Shown here one piece after another: positions 17,520-25,703 of a stretch of 64,000 nt of DNA. This DNA is from JABDIP01 sp965227455 (GTDB taxonomy: Bacteria > Pseudomonadota > Alphaproteobacteria > DSM-16000 > Inquilinaceae). The notes under the pieces are model-generated. The model ran no database searches, was not told the DNA's origin, and saw nothing but the letters and a program-made list of their open reading frames with translations. The first letter of the stretch is position 1. Every line of letters starts with the position of its first letter. Where the stretch lies: NCBI GenBank assembly GCA_965227455.1, contig OZ245752.1:496001-560000 (forward strand), written 5' to 3'. Made by a program: the position numbers and the translations under genes.

Positions 17520-18656
17520 ATGACAGCGACCCAGCATCTGAGATTCTGGTTGATCGGCCTGGTGGTCACCGGGGCGCTGCTCTGGCTGCTGTCCGACGTG
17601 CTGTTCCCCTTCGTCGCCGGCATGGCCATCGCCTATCTGCTGGACCCGCTGGCCGACCGCCTTGAGGCGGTCAAGGCGCCGCGCTGGGCCGCGACGACCC
17701 TGGTCCTGTCTGGCTTCTTCGTGATTTTCCTCCTGGTTCTGGTCATCCTGGCGCCGGTGATTCAGTCCCAGATCGTCGGGCTGATCGCCGCCCTGCCGGA
17801 ATACGCTGCCGCCATCGAGGAGGCCCTGACGCCGGTCTTTGAGACCATGCGGGCGCAGATCTCCGAAGACGAATTGTCGCGCCTGCGCGACTCCGCCAGC
17901 CAGTATGTCGGCTCCGCGGTCGGCTGGATCGCCGCCCTGATCGGCGGCGTGTGGCGCGGCGGCATGGCGATCCTGGACCTGATCTCGCTGCTGGTGATCA
18001 CCCCGGTCGTGGCCTTCTACCTGCTGCGCGACTGGGACCGCATGACCGCGAAGATCGACGGCCTGCTGCCGCGTCCCTATGCCGAGACCATTCGCGGCCT
18101 GATGGGCGAGGTCGATCAGTCTCTGGCCAGCTTCATCCGCGGCCAGGGCATGGTGTGCGCCATCCTGGGCATCTTCTATGCCATCGGCCTGACCGTAGTC
18201 GGACTCAATTTCGGCCTGCTGGTCGGGCTCGGCGCCGGGCTTGTTTCGTTCATCCCCTATGTCGGCTCGGTCTCCGGCTTCGTGGTCGCGACCGGAATCG
18301 CGGTCTTCCAGTTCGACAGCCCCACCATGTGGCTGGTGGTCGCCGGGGTGTTTGTGCTCGGCCAGGCCGTCGAAGGGAACTTCCTGACGCCGAAGCTGGT
18401 CGGCGAATCCGTCGGCCTGCATCCGGTCTGGGTACTGTTCGCCCTGCTGGCCGGCGGCAGCCTGTTCGGCTTCACCGGCCTCATGCTGGCGGTGCCGGTG
18501 GCGGCCGTGATCGGCGTGATGGTGCGGTTCCTCATCGCCCGCTATCGCGACAGCCACTATTTCCTGGGCATCACGCCGGCGGTACCGGTCCCGGCACCGC
18601 CGGACCCTGAGTTGGAATCGGCACCGCCGGCTCCCGAGGGCACCGACCCCGAATAA
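17520..18656 (+). CDS. AI-2E family transporter / PerM-like permease
   Basis: 378 residues with about eight hydrophobic segments. FVAGMAIAYLLDPLADRLE near the N-terminus and the later FLTPKLVGESVGLHPVWVLF segment are diagnostic for this family, whose members export small molecules or act as Na+/H+ antiporters. A proline-rich tail ends the protein. The stop overlaps the hdaA start by one base (TAATG), a coupling that is widely conserved in alphaproteobacteria. Confidence 0.92.
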   Translation: MTATQHLRFWLIGLVVTGALLWLLSDVLFPFVAGMAIAYLLDPLADRLEAVKAPRWAATTLVLSGFFVIFLLVLVILAPVIQSQIVGLIAALPEYAAAIEEALTPVFETMRAQISEDELSRLRDSASQYVGSAVGWIAALIGGVWRGGMAILDLISLLVITPVVAFYLLRDWDRMTAKIDGLLPRPYAETIRGLMGEVDQSLASFIRGQGMVCAILGIFYAIGLTVVGLNFGLLVGLGAGLVSFIPYVGSVSGFVVATGIAVFQFDSPTMWLVVAGVFVLGQAVEGNFLTPKLVGESVGLHPVWVLFALLAGGSLFGFTGLMLAVPVAAVIGVMVRFLIARYRDSHYFLGITPAVPVPAPPDPELESAPPAPEGTDPE

Positions 18657-19345
18657 TGAGCGGCGAGGACCAGTTGCCGCTCGACCTGGGACACCGGCCG
18701 GCCATGGGCATGGCCGACTTCCTAGTGGCCGAAAGCAACCAGCAGGCGGTGGGCTGGCTCGACCGCTGGCCCGCCTGGTCGGCCTCGGCCATTGCGATCC
18801 ACGGTCCCGCCGGATGCGGCAAGAGCCATCTGATCCGGGTCTGGGCGGCGCGCTCCGGGGCCCTGCTGCTCAACGCAAAGACACTGGCGCGTGCCGATCT
18901 GGCATCGCTGGCCACGGTTCAGCCGGCGGTCGCCGTCGACGACGCCGACCGCATCGCCGGCGCGGTGGCGGAGGAGACGCTTCTCCACCTCTACAACCTC
19001 GTCCGTGAAGGGGAGGGCTTCTTGTTGCTGACCGGCTTGCACGCGCCGGCGCGGTGGGCTCTGTCGCTCCCCGACCTGACTTCACGCTTGAAGGCGATTC
19101 CGGCGGTCGCAGTCGGCGATCCCGACGACCCACTGCTGGCGGCGGTGCTGGTCAAGCTGTTCGCCGACCGCCAGCTCACCGTCGGGGCGGAGGTGGTGAA
19201 CTACCTGCTGCCCCGCATCGAGCGCAGTTTCGCCGCCGCCGGCCGGCTGGCCGCGGCGATCGACGAGGCCAGCCTGGCCCAGCGCCGGCCGGTCACGGTG
19301 CCGCTGGCGCGCACGGTACTGCAGGATCTGGGCTGGGCGGAGTAG
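18656..19345 (+). CDS. hdaA: HdaA/Hda, DnaA-related regulator of replication initiation
   Basis: 229 residues, a DnaA-like AAA+ domain without the DNA-binding domain. The N-terminus carries QLPLDL, the sliding-clamp binding motif. The P-loop is GPAGCGKSHL and the Walker B-like acidic segment is AVAVDDADRI. With the clamp it stimulates ATP hydrolysis on DnaA, limiting re-initiation of chromosome replication. Short for an AAA+ protein but normal for this family. Coupled to the upstream permease gene. Confidence 0.93.
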   Translation: MSGEDQLPLDLGHRPAMGMADFLVAESNQQAVGWLDRWPAWSASAIAIHGPAGCGKSHLIRVWAARSGALLLNAKTLARADLASLATVQPAVAVDDADRIAGAVAEETLLHLYNLVREGEGFLLLTGLHAPARWALSLPDLTSRLKAIPAVAVGDPDDPLLAAVLVKLFADRQLTVGAEVVNYLLPRIERSFAAAGRLAAAIDEASLAQRRPVTVPLARTVLQDLGWAE

Positions 19346-19643
19346 CGGCCGACCGGTCGCACCGGTCCTCACAGACAGGCACGGCCTGACCTCCCCCTAG
19401 TCTGCAACGATCACAACCGAAGAGCGCGTCGCGAGCCAGGCGCCCATTCCCACGGGCCGGTGCTCACCGGTACCGGGGTTCAGCTGCCGTCAGCGCATGC
19501 CCTCGATTCGCGGCGAGGCCAAGCCGTTAACCAATTGTTAGAGCGCCGCGACGCAAAACGGGCAGTCGACGCTCAGGTTGCAGTCTCGTGACAATTTTCT
19601 CCGTTTTCGTTGGCCCGCTGTCAAGCCTGGAGGACGCGTGTTG
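19346..19643. other. Intergenic region with a CtrA-like site
   Basis: About 300 bases without a gene. TTAA-CCAATTG-TTAG at 19527-19541 resembles the CtrA box TTAA-N7-TTAA with one mismatch, roughly 100 bases before the WD40 gene. No clear sigma-70 promoter or terminator was seen. Confidence 0.35.
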
Positions 19644-22643
19644 ATGACCTTGGTCAGAGCCGGACATTGTCTTGGAATCGGTGTGTTGGCTGTCGTACTC
19701 CTCGTCGCGGCCCTCGCCGTCGTCCCGCCGGCCAGGGCCGACTCCATTCGTTTCGTGCCGCAGCTGGGCCTGACCGATCTGGCTCCGATCCAGGTCGCCT
19801 TCGCGCCGAACGACGAAACGCTGCTCATGGTCGTCAACGACCATGGCCGCATCGATCTCTTCGATGTGTCAAATCTCGGTGGTCCCCTCAAAGTTGCAGA
19901 GATCGAGGCTGCCGCGACAGTCGCCGCGTTTTCACCTGATGGACGGTGGATCGCGTCTGGTGCATCCGACGGCAGCTTGCGGCTCTGGACGTTGGCCGGC
20001 GAACCGGATGGCGACGCCTTCAAGGGGCACGGCGGCCCCGTTACGAGCATCGCCTTTTCGCCGGGCGGTCAGCTCATTGTCTCGGCCAGTGAAGACAAGA
20101 CGGTGCGACTCTGGACGCTGGATGGTGTGCCCGCCGCCGCGCCGTTCGAAGGGCACGAAAGCCGGGTCCGCAGCGTCGCATTTTCACCGGATGGTCAGCG
20201 CATCGTCTCGGGAGGCAATGACGGGACAGTACGGCTGTGGACCCTGACGGGCATGCCGGCCGCCGCACTCCTGGAAGGACATGATGACAGGGTCATGAGC
20301 GTCGCATTCTCGCCGGATGGTCAGACCATCGTCTCGGCTGACGAAGACGGCACGGTGCGGCTTTGGAAAGCCGATGGCACGCCGGTCCCCGCGCCCTTCG
20401 AGGGTCAGGGGCGGTCGGTCTATAGCGTCGCATTTTCTCCCGACGGCCAGCGGATTGTCACCGGCAGTTACGACCAAAAAGTGCGGCTGTGGGCCCTGGA
20501 CGGTACGCCTGCTGCCGCACCTTTCGAGGGACATGATGACGCGGTCATGAGCGTCGCGTTCTCGCCGGACGGTCGTTGGATCGTCTCGGCTTCGCCTGGT
20601 GACATGGTGCGGTTCTGGACGCCGGAAGGCGCCCCTGCGCCGGTGCCGTTCGAGGGCCACGATGGGACCATCGAAAGCGTCGCGTTTTCACCGGACAGTC
20701 AACAGATCGTCTCGGCTGGGGATGACGGGACGTTGCGGCTCTGGACGCTGGACGGCGTCCCCGTCGGAGCGCCCATCAAGAGTCATGAGGGGTGGGTGCG
20801 CAGTGTTGCATTTTCGCCTGACGGCCAGCGGATCGTCTCGGGCGGAGACGACAACATGGTACGGCTTTGGACGCTCCAGGGCTTACCCGCCGCCGCACCG
20901 TTCACCGGTCATGACGGGCATGTCGAGAGCGTCGCATTCTCGCCGGATGGCCGGTTGATCGTCTCGGGCGGACGCGACGGCACGGTGCGGCTCTGGAACT
21001 TGGACGGCACGCCCGCCGCCGATCCCAACGATGACCACTTCCTGGGCGTCAACAGCGTCGCGTTTTCGCCGGACGGCCAGCGGATCGTCTCGGGCAGCGG
21101 CGACGGCACGGTGCGGCTCTGGACATTGGACCTTACGCCCGCGGCGGAGCCTTTCGAAGGTCATCGGGGAGCGGTTCGAGGCGTCGCGTTTTCGCCGGAC
21201 GGCCAGCAAATCTTGTCAGGTGGGGCAGATGGCACTCTGCGACTTTGGTCACTGGACGGTGTGCCGGCCGCTGCGCCCTTCGAGGGGCACGAAGATGACG
21301 TCGAGAGTGTCGCGTTTTCGCCGGATGGCCAACGCATCGTCTCGGTCGGGGATGACGGTGCGGTGCGCCTCTGGACGTTGGAGGGAACGCAGGCGGTTGC
21401 GCCGTTCGGCGGGTATGGCGTGGACCTACATACCGTCGCGTTTTCCCCTGACGGACGTCGCATTGTTGCCGGCGGATTTGGCCGGACGCTGCGGATCTGG
21501 ACCGCCACGGGCGAGCCCGCCCTTTGGCCGCTGGAGGGAGGAGGAAGACCAATCCAACGAGTCGCGTTCTCGCCGGACGGCCAGCGGATCGTCTCGGGCG
21601 GGGATGACGGCACGGTCCGGCAGTGGACGCTGGACGGCGCGCCGGCCGCCGCGCCCTTCGACGGGCCTCGCCGTGGATCGGTCGGGAGCGTCGCGGTGTC
21701 TCCGGACGGTCAGCGGATTGCCTCCGGCAAGTCTCACGGGGAGATGCAGCTCTGGACGTCGGAGGGCGATCCTGCCGGCGGGCCCCTCGAGGCGCATGGA
21801 GAATATGTCCTCAGCATCGCGTTTTCGCCGGACGGCCAGCGGATCGTCTCGGGCGGCGGTGATGGGCTGGTGCGGCTTTGGGCGTTGGACGGCACGCCGG
21901 CCGCCGCGCCCTTCGAGGGGCATAGCGGGTCAGTCCGAAGCGTCGCGTTCTCGCCGGACGGTCAGCGGATTGCCTCCGGTGGATCCGACGGGACCATTCG
22001 CCTCTGGACGCTTGACGGCGTGCCGATCGGCACGCCCTTCGAGGGGCATGACGACATGGTCTTTGACGTCGCGTTTTCGCCGGATGGGTATCAGATCGCC
22101 TCGGCGAGGGAGGACGGGACGGTAAGGCTTCGGACGCTGGAGGGGTGGGCCTCAGGCGCGGATGTCGTGGAGCAAGAAGACTGGGATCGGACGGTTTTGT
22201 CGTTTGGAGCGCATGGCGATTCCATAGCTCGCCGCTTTGCGTCACGGGCCGTCGGAAGCGTTGTGTTTTCGCCGGATGGTCGGCGGATCATCTCCAGCGC
22301 AGCCGATGGGACGGTTCGGGCCTGGATCCCTGACAGCAGGATTGCGCGCGTCGTCTTTCGCTGTGCGTCAAGGGCCGGTCTCGGAACCATTCTCGGCGGC
22401 GTATCTGCGATCGGCTGCACCGACCGCATCATAGTCCTCGATCCCTCGTTCGAGGTGCTTGGTCAGGTCTTCCTGCATCCGGATGGCGTCGTCGCGGTTA
22501 CCGACGACGGTGTCTATGCGCCAACGGAACAGCTTCGCAATCTCGTGCGTGCAATTGGCGAGGACGGTGCACCGCTGACCGGTCCAGGGGCCGTGCCGAG
22601 AATCGGATTCCAGGAGGCGAGGCGGATTCTATTCGGCGAGTAA
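19644..22643 (+). CDS. Exported WD40-repeat protein with about 20 repeats
   Basis: 999 residues. I chose the ATG at 19644, behind GGAGG (19629-19633); TTG 19641 and GTG 19638 are alternatives. The protein starts with an export signal (MTLVRAGHC then a long hydrophobic stretch ending PPARAD). From about residue 90 to 880 it is a tandem array of 42-residue WD40 repeats, consensus SVAFSPDGQRIVSGGDDGTV then RLWTLDGTPAAAPFEGH. I count 19 clear copies plus a degenerate first one, enough for up to three beta-propellers. The last ~110 residues are a different domain (LHPDGVVAVTDDGVYAPTE). Probably a periplasmic or surface binding scaffold; partner unknown. Confidence 0.9.
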   Translation: MTLVRAGHCLGIGVLAVVLLVAALAVVPPARADSIRFVPQLGLTDLAPIQVAFAPNDETLLMVVNDHGRIDLFDVSNLGGPLKVAEIEAAATVAAFSPDGRWIASGASDGSLRLWTLAGEPDGDAFKGHGGPVTSIAFSPGGQLIVSASEDKTVRLWTLDGVPAAAPFEGHESRVRSVAFSPDGQRIVSGGNDGTVRLWTLTGMPAAALLEGHDDRVMSVAFSPDGQTIVSADEDGTVRLWKADGTPVPAPFEGQGRSVYSVAFSPDGQRIVTGSYDQKVRLWALDGTPAAAPFEGHDDAVMSVAFSPDGRWIVSASPGDMVRFWTPEGAPAPVPFEGHDGTIESVAFSPDSQQIVSAGDDGTLRLWTLDGVPVGAPIKSHEGWVRSVAFSPDGQRIVSGGDDNMVRLWTLQGLPAAAPFTGHDGHVESVAFSPDGRLIVSGGRDGTVRLWNLDGTPAADPNDDHFLGVNSVAFSPDGQRIVSGSGDGTVRLWTLDLTPAAEPFEGHRGAVRGVAFSPDGQQILSGGADGTLRLWSLDGVPAAAPFEGHEDDVESVAFSPDGQRIVSVGDDGAVRLWTLEGTQAVAPFGGYGVDLHTVAFSPDGRRIVAGGFGRTLRIWTATGEPALWPLEGGGRPIQRVAFSPDGQRIVSGGDDGTVRQWTLDGAPAAAPFDGPRRGSVGSVAVSPDGQRIASGKSHGEMQLWTSEGDPAGGPLEAHGEYVLSIAFSPDGQRIVSGGGDGLVRLWALDGTPAAAPFEGHSGSVRSVAFSPDGQRIASGGSDGTIRLWTLDGVPIGTPFEGHDDMVFDVAFSPDGYQIASAREDGTVRLRTLEGWASGADVVEQEDWDRTVLSFGAHGDSIARRFASRAVGSVVFSPDGRRIISSAADGTVRAWIPDSRIARVVFRCASRAGLGTILGGVSAIGCTDRIIVLDPSFEVLGQVFLHPDGVVAVTDDGVYAPTEQLRNLVRAIGEDGAPLTGPGAVPRIGFQEARRILFGE
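19920..22320 (+). repeat. Tandem 126-bp repeats encoding the WD40 blades
   Basis: The unit is about 126 bases (42 codons) and is conserved at DNA level, for example recurring tcgccggacggccagcggat and gcgtcgcgttttcgccgga blocks. Spacers vary by a few codons and one late interval, before the last copy, is longer. DNA-level identity suggests recent duplication or gene conversion between blades. Confidence 0.85.
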
Positions 22644-22692
22644 GTCGGTCCGGGGGTCCTGACGGCTCTCGCGATTCGGACTGGCAAGCCCG

Positions 22693-23208
22693 TCACACAA
22701 GCATCTTCGGCGTCGCGTAGTCGACCAGGGTGCCGCCGGTCTTGGCCGCGTCGCGCCAATGCTCGATGGGCAGTTCCAGAACCGCAAGGGCCGCCGTCGG
22801 GAACTTGTCCTCCGCCGATTGCAGCCACTCGACCGAGCCGGATTGCGCGAGGCCGGTCACCAACTCGTGCAGGTCGGGATTGTGGCCGATGACCATGACG
22901 CTGGCATGCCGGCTGACCACCCCGCCCAACCGGTTCAGCACGCCGCTCCGGCCGGCCAGGTAGAGCGAGCGTTCCGCTTCGATCGGCGGCACCATCTTCC
23001 ACTGGCTGGTCACGATGGCGCAGGTCTCCGTGGTGCGCTTGGCGTCGGAGCACAGGATGAAGTCGGGATGATATCCCTTCTGGGCCATGTAGCGCCCTAT
23101 CACCAGCGCCGCCCGCTCGCCGCGCTCGGCCAGGGGCCGCTCATGGTCGTCCTGACCCGGTGTCGACCAGTCCGATTTGGCGTGCCGCAGCACGAAAAGG
23201 GTCTTCAT
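22693..23208 (-). CDS. sixA: Phosphohistidine phosphatase SixA-like
   Basis: 171 residues of the histidine phosphatase superfamily. The catalytic RHAKSDW motif is at residues 8-14, with SDAKRTTETC and the second His in GHNPDLHEL. SixA removes phosphate from His residues, for example in phosphorelays or the nitrogen PTS. A GGGGAG ribosome site precedes the ATG. It is divergent from ppk1 and convergent with the WD40 gene. Confidence 0.88.
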   Translation of the reverse strand: MKTLFVLRHAKSDWSTPGQDDHERPLAERGERAALVIGRYMAQKGYHPDFILCSDAKRTTETCAIVTSQWKMVPPIEAERSLYLAGRSGVLNRLGGVVSRHASVMVIGHNPDLHELVTGLAQSGSVEWLQSAEDKFPTAALAVLELPIEHWRDAAKTGGTLVDYATPKMLV

Positions 23209-23273
23209 GGCGGGCTCCCCAATTGGGCGCGCCTACCGGGGGAGAGGGGCGGCGCCGGGCACGCGGCGGCCCG

Positions 23274-23302
23274 ATCATTCACGGCCTCATGACCTGTGTC
23301 AA
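23274..23302 (-). promoter_or_regulatory. Probable sigma-70 promoter of sixA
   Basis: On the minus strand TTGACA (23302-23297) and AATGAT (23279-23274) are 17 bases apart, 66 bases upstream of the sixA ATG. Confidence 0.5.
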
Positions 23303-23353
23303 AAAACAACTATATAAAGTGCTGTACTCTACCGATATTGGCGGTCATAGAGC

Positions 23354-23393
23354 CTGATCGCCTCGTGCCAAAACGGCATGAGGCGTGAATCAG
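23354..23393. promoter_or_regulatory. Hairpin 1 in the ppk1 leader
   Basis: CTGAT + CGCCTCGTGCC (23354-23369) pairs with GGCATGAGGCG + ATCAG (23375-23393), a long stem with one G:T pair, a 3-base bulge (TGA) and a 5-base loop. No T-tract follows, so it is not a standard terminator. Confidence 0.5.
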
Positions 23394-23411
23394 CCTCTAA
23401 CATGTTGAAAG

Positions 23412-23461
23412 AGATCAAGATTCACGATTGAGATCGTTTCGAACTCAATCGATCTTGATCT
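23412..23461. promoter_or_regulatory. Hairpin 2 / inverted repeat in the ppk1 leader
   Basis: AGATCAAGAT (23412-23421) and CGATTGAG (23425-23432) are exact complements of CTCAATCG (23444-23451) and ATCTTGATCT (23452-23461), leaving a 3-base bulge and an 11-base loop. It ends 66 bases before the ppk1 GTG. It could be an RNA structure or a protein-binding inverted repeat. Confidence 0.5.
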
Positions 23462-23527
23462 GGACCGCGGCGACCCAAATCCGGGACGCGGGAGCAAACC
23501 CGGTCCCCTAGAGAGAGGCATTTTTCC

Positions 23528-25675
23528 GTGACGTCCCCCGTGAAGATCGAAGCATCGGTCGTCAGCGCCACCTCCCATGACCGCTTCATCAACCGTGAGC
23601 TGTCCTGGCTCGCCTTCAATCAGCGGGTCCTCGAGGAGGCAGGGAACACCAGCCATCCGCTGCTGGAGCGCGTCCGCTTCCTGTCGATCTCGGCCAGCAA
23701 TCTGGACGAGTTCTACATGGTGCGCGTCGCCGGGCTGAAGGCCCAGGTCAGCATGGGCGTGAAGACGCCGAGCGCCGACGGCCTGACGCCGTCGCAGCAG
23801 CTCGCCGAGATCAACGCCATGGTCAGCGACCTGATGGACGATCAGCAGGCCTGCTGGCAGGCGTTGCGCCGGGAGATGCGGGATGCCGGGATCGCGGTGC
23901 TGGACCCGGGCGAGATCGGCGACGAGGACCGCACATGGCTGGAGCGGACCTTCGTGGAAGAGATCTTCCCGATTCTCACGCCGCTGGCCATCGATCCGGC
24001 GCACCCATTCCCCTTCCTGCCCAATCGCGGGTTCAGCCTGGCGCTGCAAATGATCAACCGGCAGCAGGACCAGGAGCTGAGCGCCCTGTTGCCGATTCCG
24101 GGGCAACTCGATCGTTTCGTCCGCCTGCCGGGGGACGGCATCCGGTTCGTGCTGGTCGAGGACGTCATCATGATGTTCCTGGATCGCCTTTTCCCGGGAT
24201 TCGCCACCCTCGACCACGGCGCGTTCCGGGTCATCCGCGACAGCGAGATGGAAATCGACGAAGAGGCGGAGGATCTGGTCAAGACCTTCGAAAGCGCCCT
24301 GAAGCGCCGGCGCCGGGGCAGCGTGATCCGGCTGTCGGTCGACTCCTCGATGCCGGAAAGCCTGCTGGAATTCGTCCGCAAGGAGCTGGCGGTGGCGCCG
24401 GAGGATGTGTTCCGGCTGGACGGTCTCATCGGGCTTGCCGACACCAAGGAGGTCATCGTCGACGACCGTCCGGAGATGGTGTTCAAGCCCTACAACGCCC
24501 GATTCCCGGAGCGCATCCGCGATTTCGGCGGCGATTGCTTCGCCGCGATCCGCGACAAGGATTTCATCGTCCACCACCCCTATGAGAGCTTCGACGTGGT
24601 GGTGCAGTTCCTGCGCCAGGCGGCCCGCGACCCGGACGTGGTGGCGATCAAGCAGACCCTGTACCGGACGTCGAAGAACTCGCCGATCATCCAGGCGCTG
24701 ATCGAGGCGGCGGAGGCCGGCAAATCGGTCACAGCCATGATCGAGCTCAAGGCCCGCTTCGACGAGGAGGCCAATATCCGCTGGGCCCGCGACTTGGAAC
24801 GGGCCGGCGCCCAGGTGGTCTACGGCTTCATCAATCTCAAGGCGCACGCCAAGGTGTCGCTGGTGGTACGGCGGGAGCAGGGCGGGCTGCGCCCCTATGT
24901 GCAGTACGGCACCGGCAACTACCACCCGATCACCGCCAAGATCTACACCGACCTCAGCTACTTCACCTGCGATCCGCGCATGTGCCACGACGCCGCGGCG
25001 ATGTTCAACTACATCACCGGCTATGCTCCGCCGGAGCACATGGACACGCTGAAGATCGCGCCGCTGCAGATCCGCGACACCCTGGTCTCGCTGATCCAGG
25101 CCGAGATGGACAACGCCCAGGCCGGCAAACCGGCGCAGATCTGGGCCAAGCTCAACTCCCTGGTCGATGACGAGATCATCGACTGGCTGTACCGCGCCTC
25201 CCAGGCCGGGGTGCAGATCGACTTGGTGATCCGCGGCATCTGCTGCCTCAGGCCCGGGGTGCCCGGTCTGTCCGACAATATCCGGGTGAAGAGCGTCGTC
25301 GGCCGCTTCCTGGAGCATTCTCGCATCGTCTGCTTCGCCAACGGCGCCAAGCTGCCGTCTGGGAAGGCGAAGCTGTTCATCTCCTCCGCCGACTGGATGG
25401 AGCGCAATTTCGACCGCCGAATCGAGACCCTGGTGCCGATCGACAATCCGACCGTGCACCGACAGGTGATCGAGGAGATCATGGTCGCCAATCTGCGGGA
25501 CGAGACCAGTAGCTGGACATTGTCGGCGGACGGGTCGTACAAGCGTGTCGAGGCACCGGAGGACGCGTTCAGCGCCCATCGGTACTTCATGACCAATCCC
25601 AGCCTTTCGGGACGCGGCAGCGCCCTGAAGGACCCGAGACGAGCACCGCGCCTGGTGTTGAAGATCCAAAGCTGA
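23528..25675 (+). CDS. ppk1: Polyphosphate kinase 1
   Basis: 715 residues, GTG start with GAGAGAGG upstream. The N-terminal RFINRELSWLAFNQRVLEEA is diagnostic for PPK1. The phosphohistidine region is in FINLKAHAKVSLVVRR, followed by YGTGNYHP. It builds polyphosphate from the gamma phosphate of ATP and can work in reverse. It is followed by ppx 28 bases downstream, so synthesis and degradation of polyP are co-encoded. Its leader holds two strong inverted repeats. Confidence 0.97.
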   Translation: MTSPVKIEASVVSATSHDRFINRELSWLAFNQRVLEEAGNTSHPLLERVRFLSISASNLDEFYMVRVAGLKAQVSMGVKTPSADGLTPSQQLAEINAMVSDLMDDQQACWQALRREMRDAGIAVLDPGEIGDEDRTWLERTFVEEIFPILTPLAIDPAHPFPFLPNRGFSLALQMINRQQDQELSALLPIPGQLDRFVRLPGDGIRFVLVEDVIMMFLDRLFPGFATLDHGAFRVIRDSEMEIDEEAEDLVKTFESALKRRRRGSVIRLSVDSSMPESLLEFVRKELAVAPEDVFRLDGLIGLADTKEVIVDDRPEMVFKPYNARFPERIRDFGGDCFAAIRDKDFIVHHPYESFDVVVQFLRQAARDPDVVAIKQTLYRTSKNSPIIQALIEAAEAGKSVTAMIELKARFDEEANIRWARDLERAGAQVVYGFINLKAHAKVSLVVRREQGGLRPYVQYGTGNYHPITAKIYTDLSYFTCDPRMCHDAAAMFNYITGYAPPEHMDTLKIAPLQIRDTLVSLIQAEMDNAQAGKPAQIWAKLNSLVDDEIIDWLYRASQAGVQIDLVIRGICCLRPGVPGLSDNIRVKSVVGRFLEHSRIVCFANGAKLPSGKAKLFISSADWMERNFDRRIETLVPIDNPTVHRQVIEEIMVANLRDETSSWTLSADGSYKRVEAPEDAFSAHRYFMTNPSLSGRGSALKDPRRAPRLVLKIQS

Positions 25676-25703
25676 CGATTCCTCGCATGCAGACCTCCCG
25701 GCG

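Noticed and set aside
16236..18557. Long open frame on the minus strand opposite the DUF2066 and AI-2E-type permease genes
   Set aside because: Antisense shadow of high-G+C genes; low-complexity Arg/Gly/His-rich product, no ribosome site or family match.
19450..19480. Small GC-rich hairpin after hdaA considered as a terminator
   Set aside because: Loop is too short and no T-tract follows on either strand.
19920..22320. Regular repeats considered as a CRISPR or satellite array
   Set aside because: The period is 126 bases, in frame, and encodes WD40 blades; no short palindromic repeat/spacer structure.
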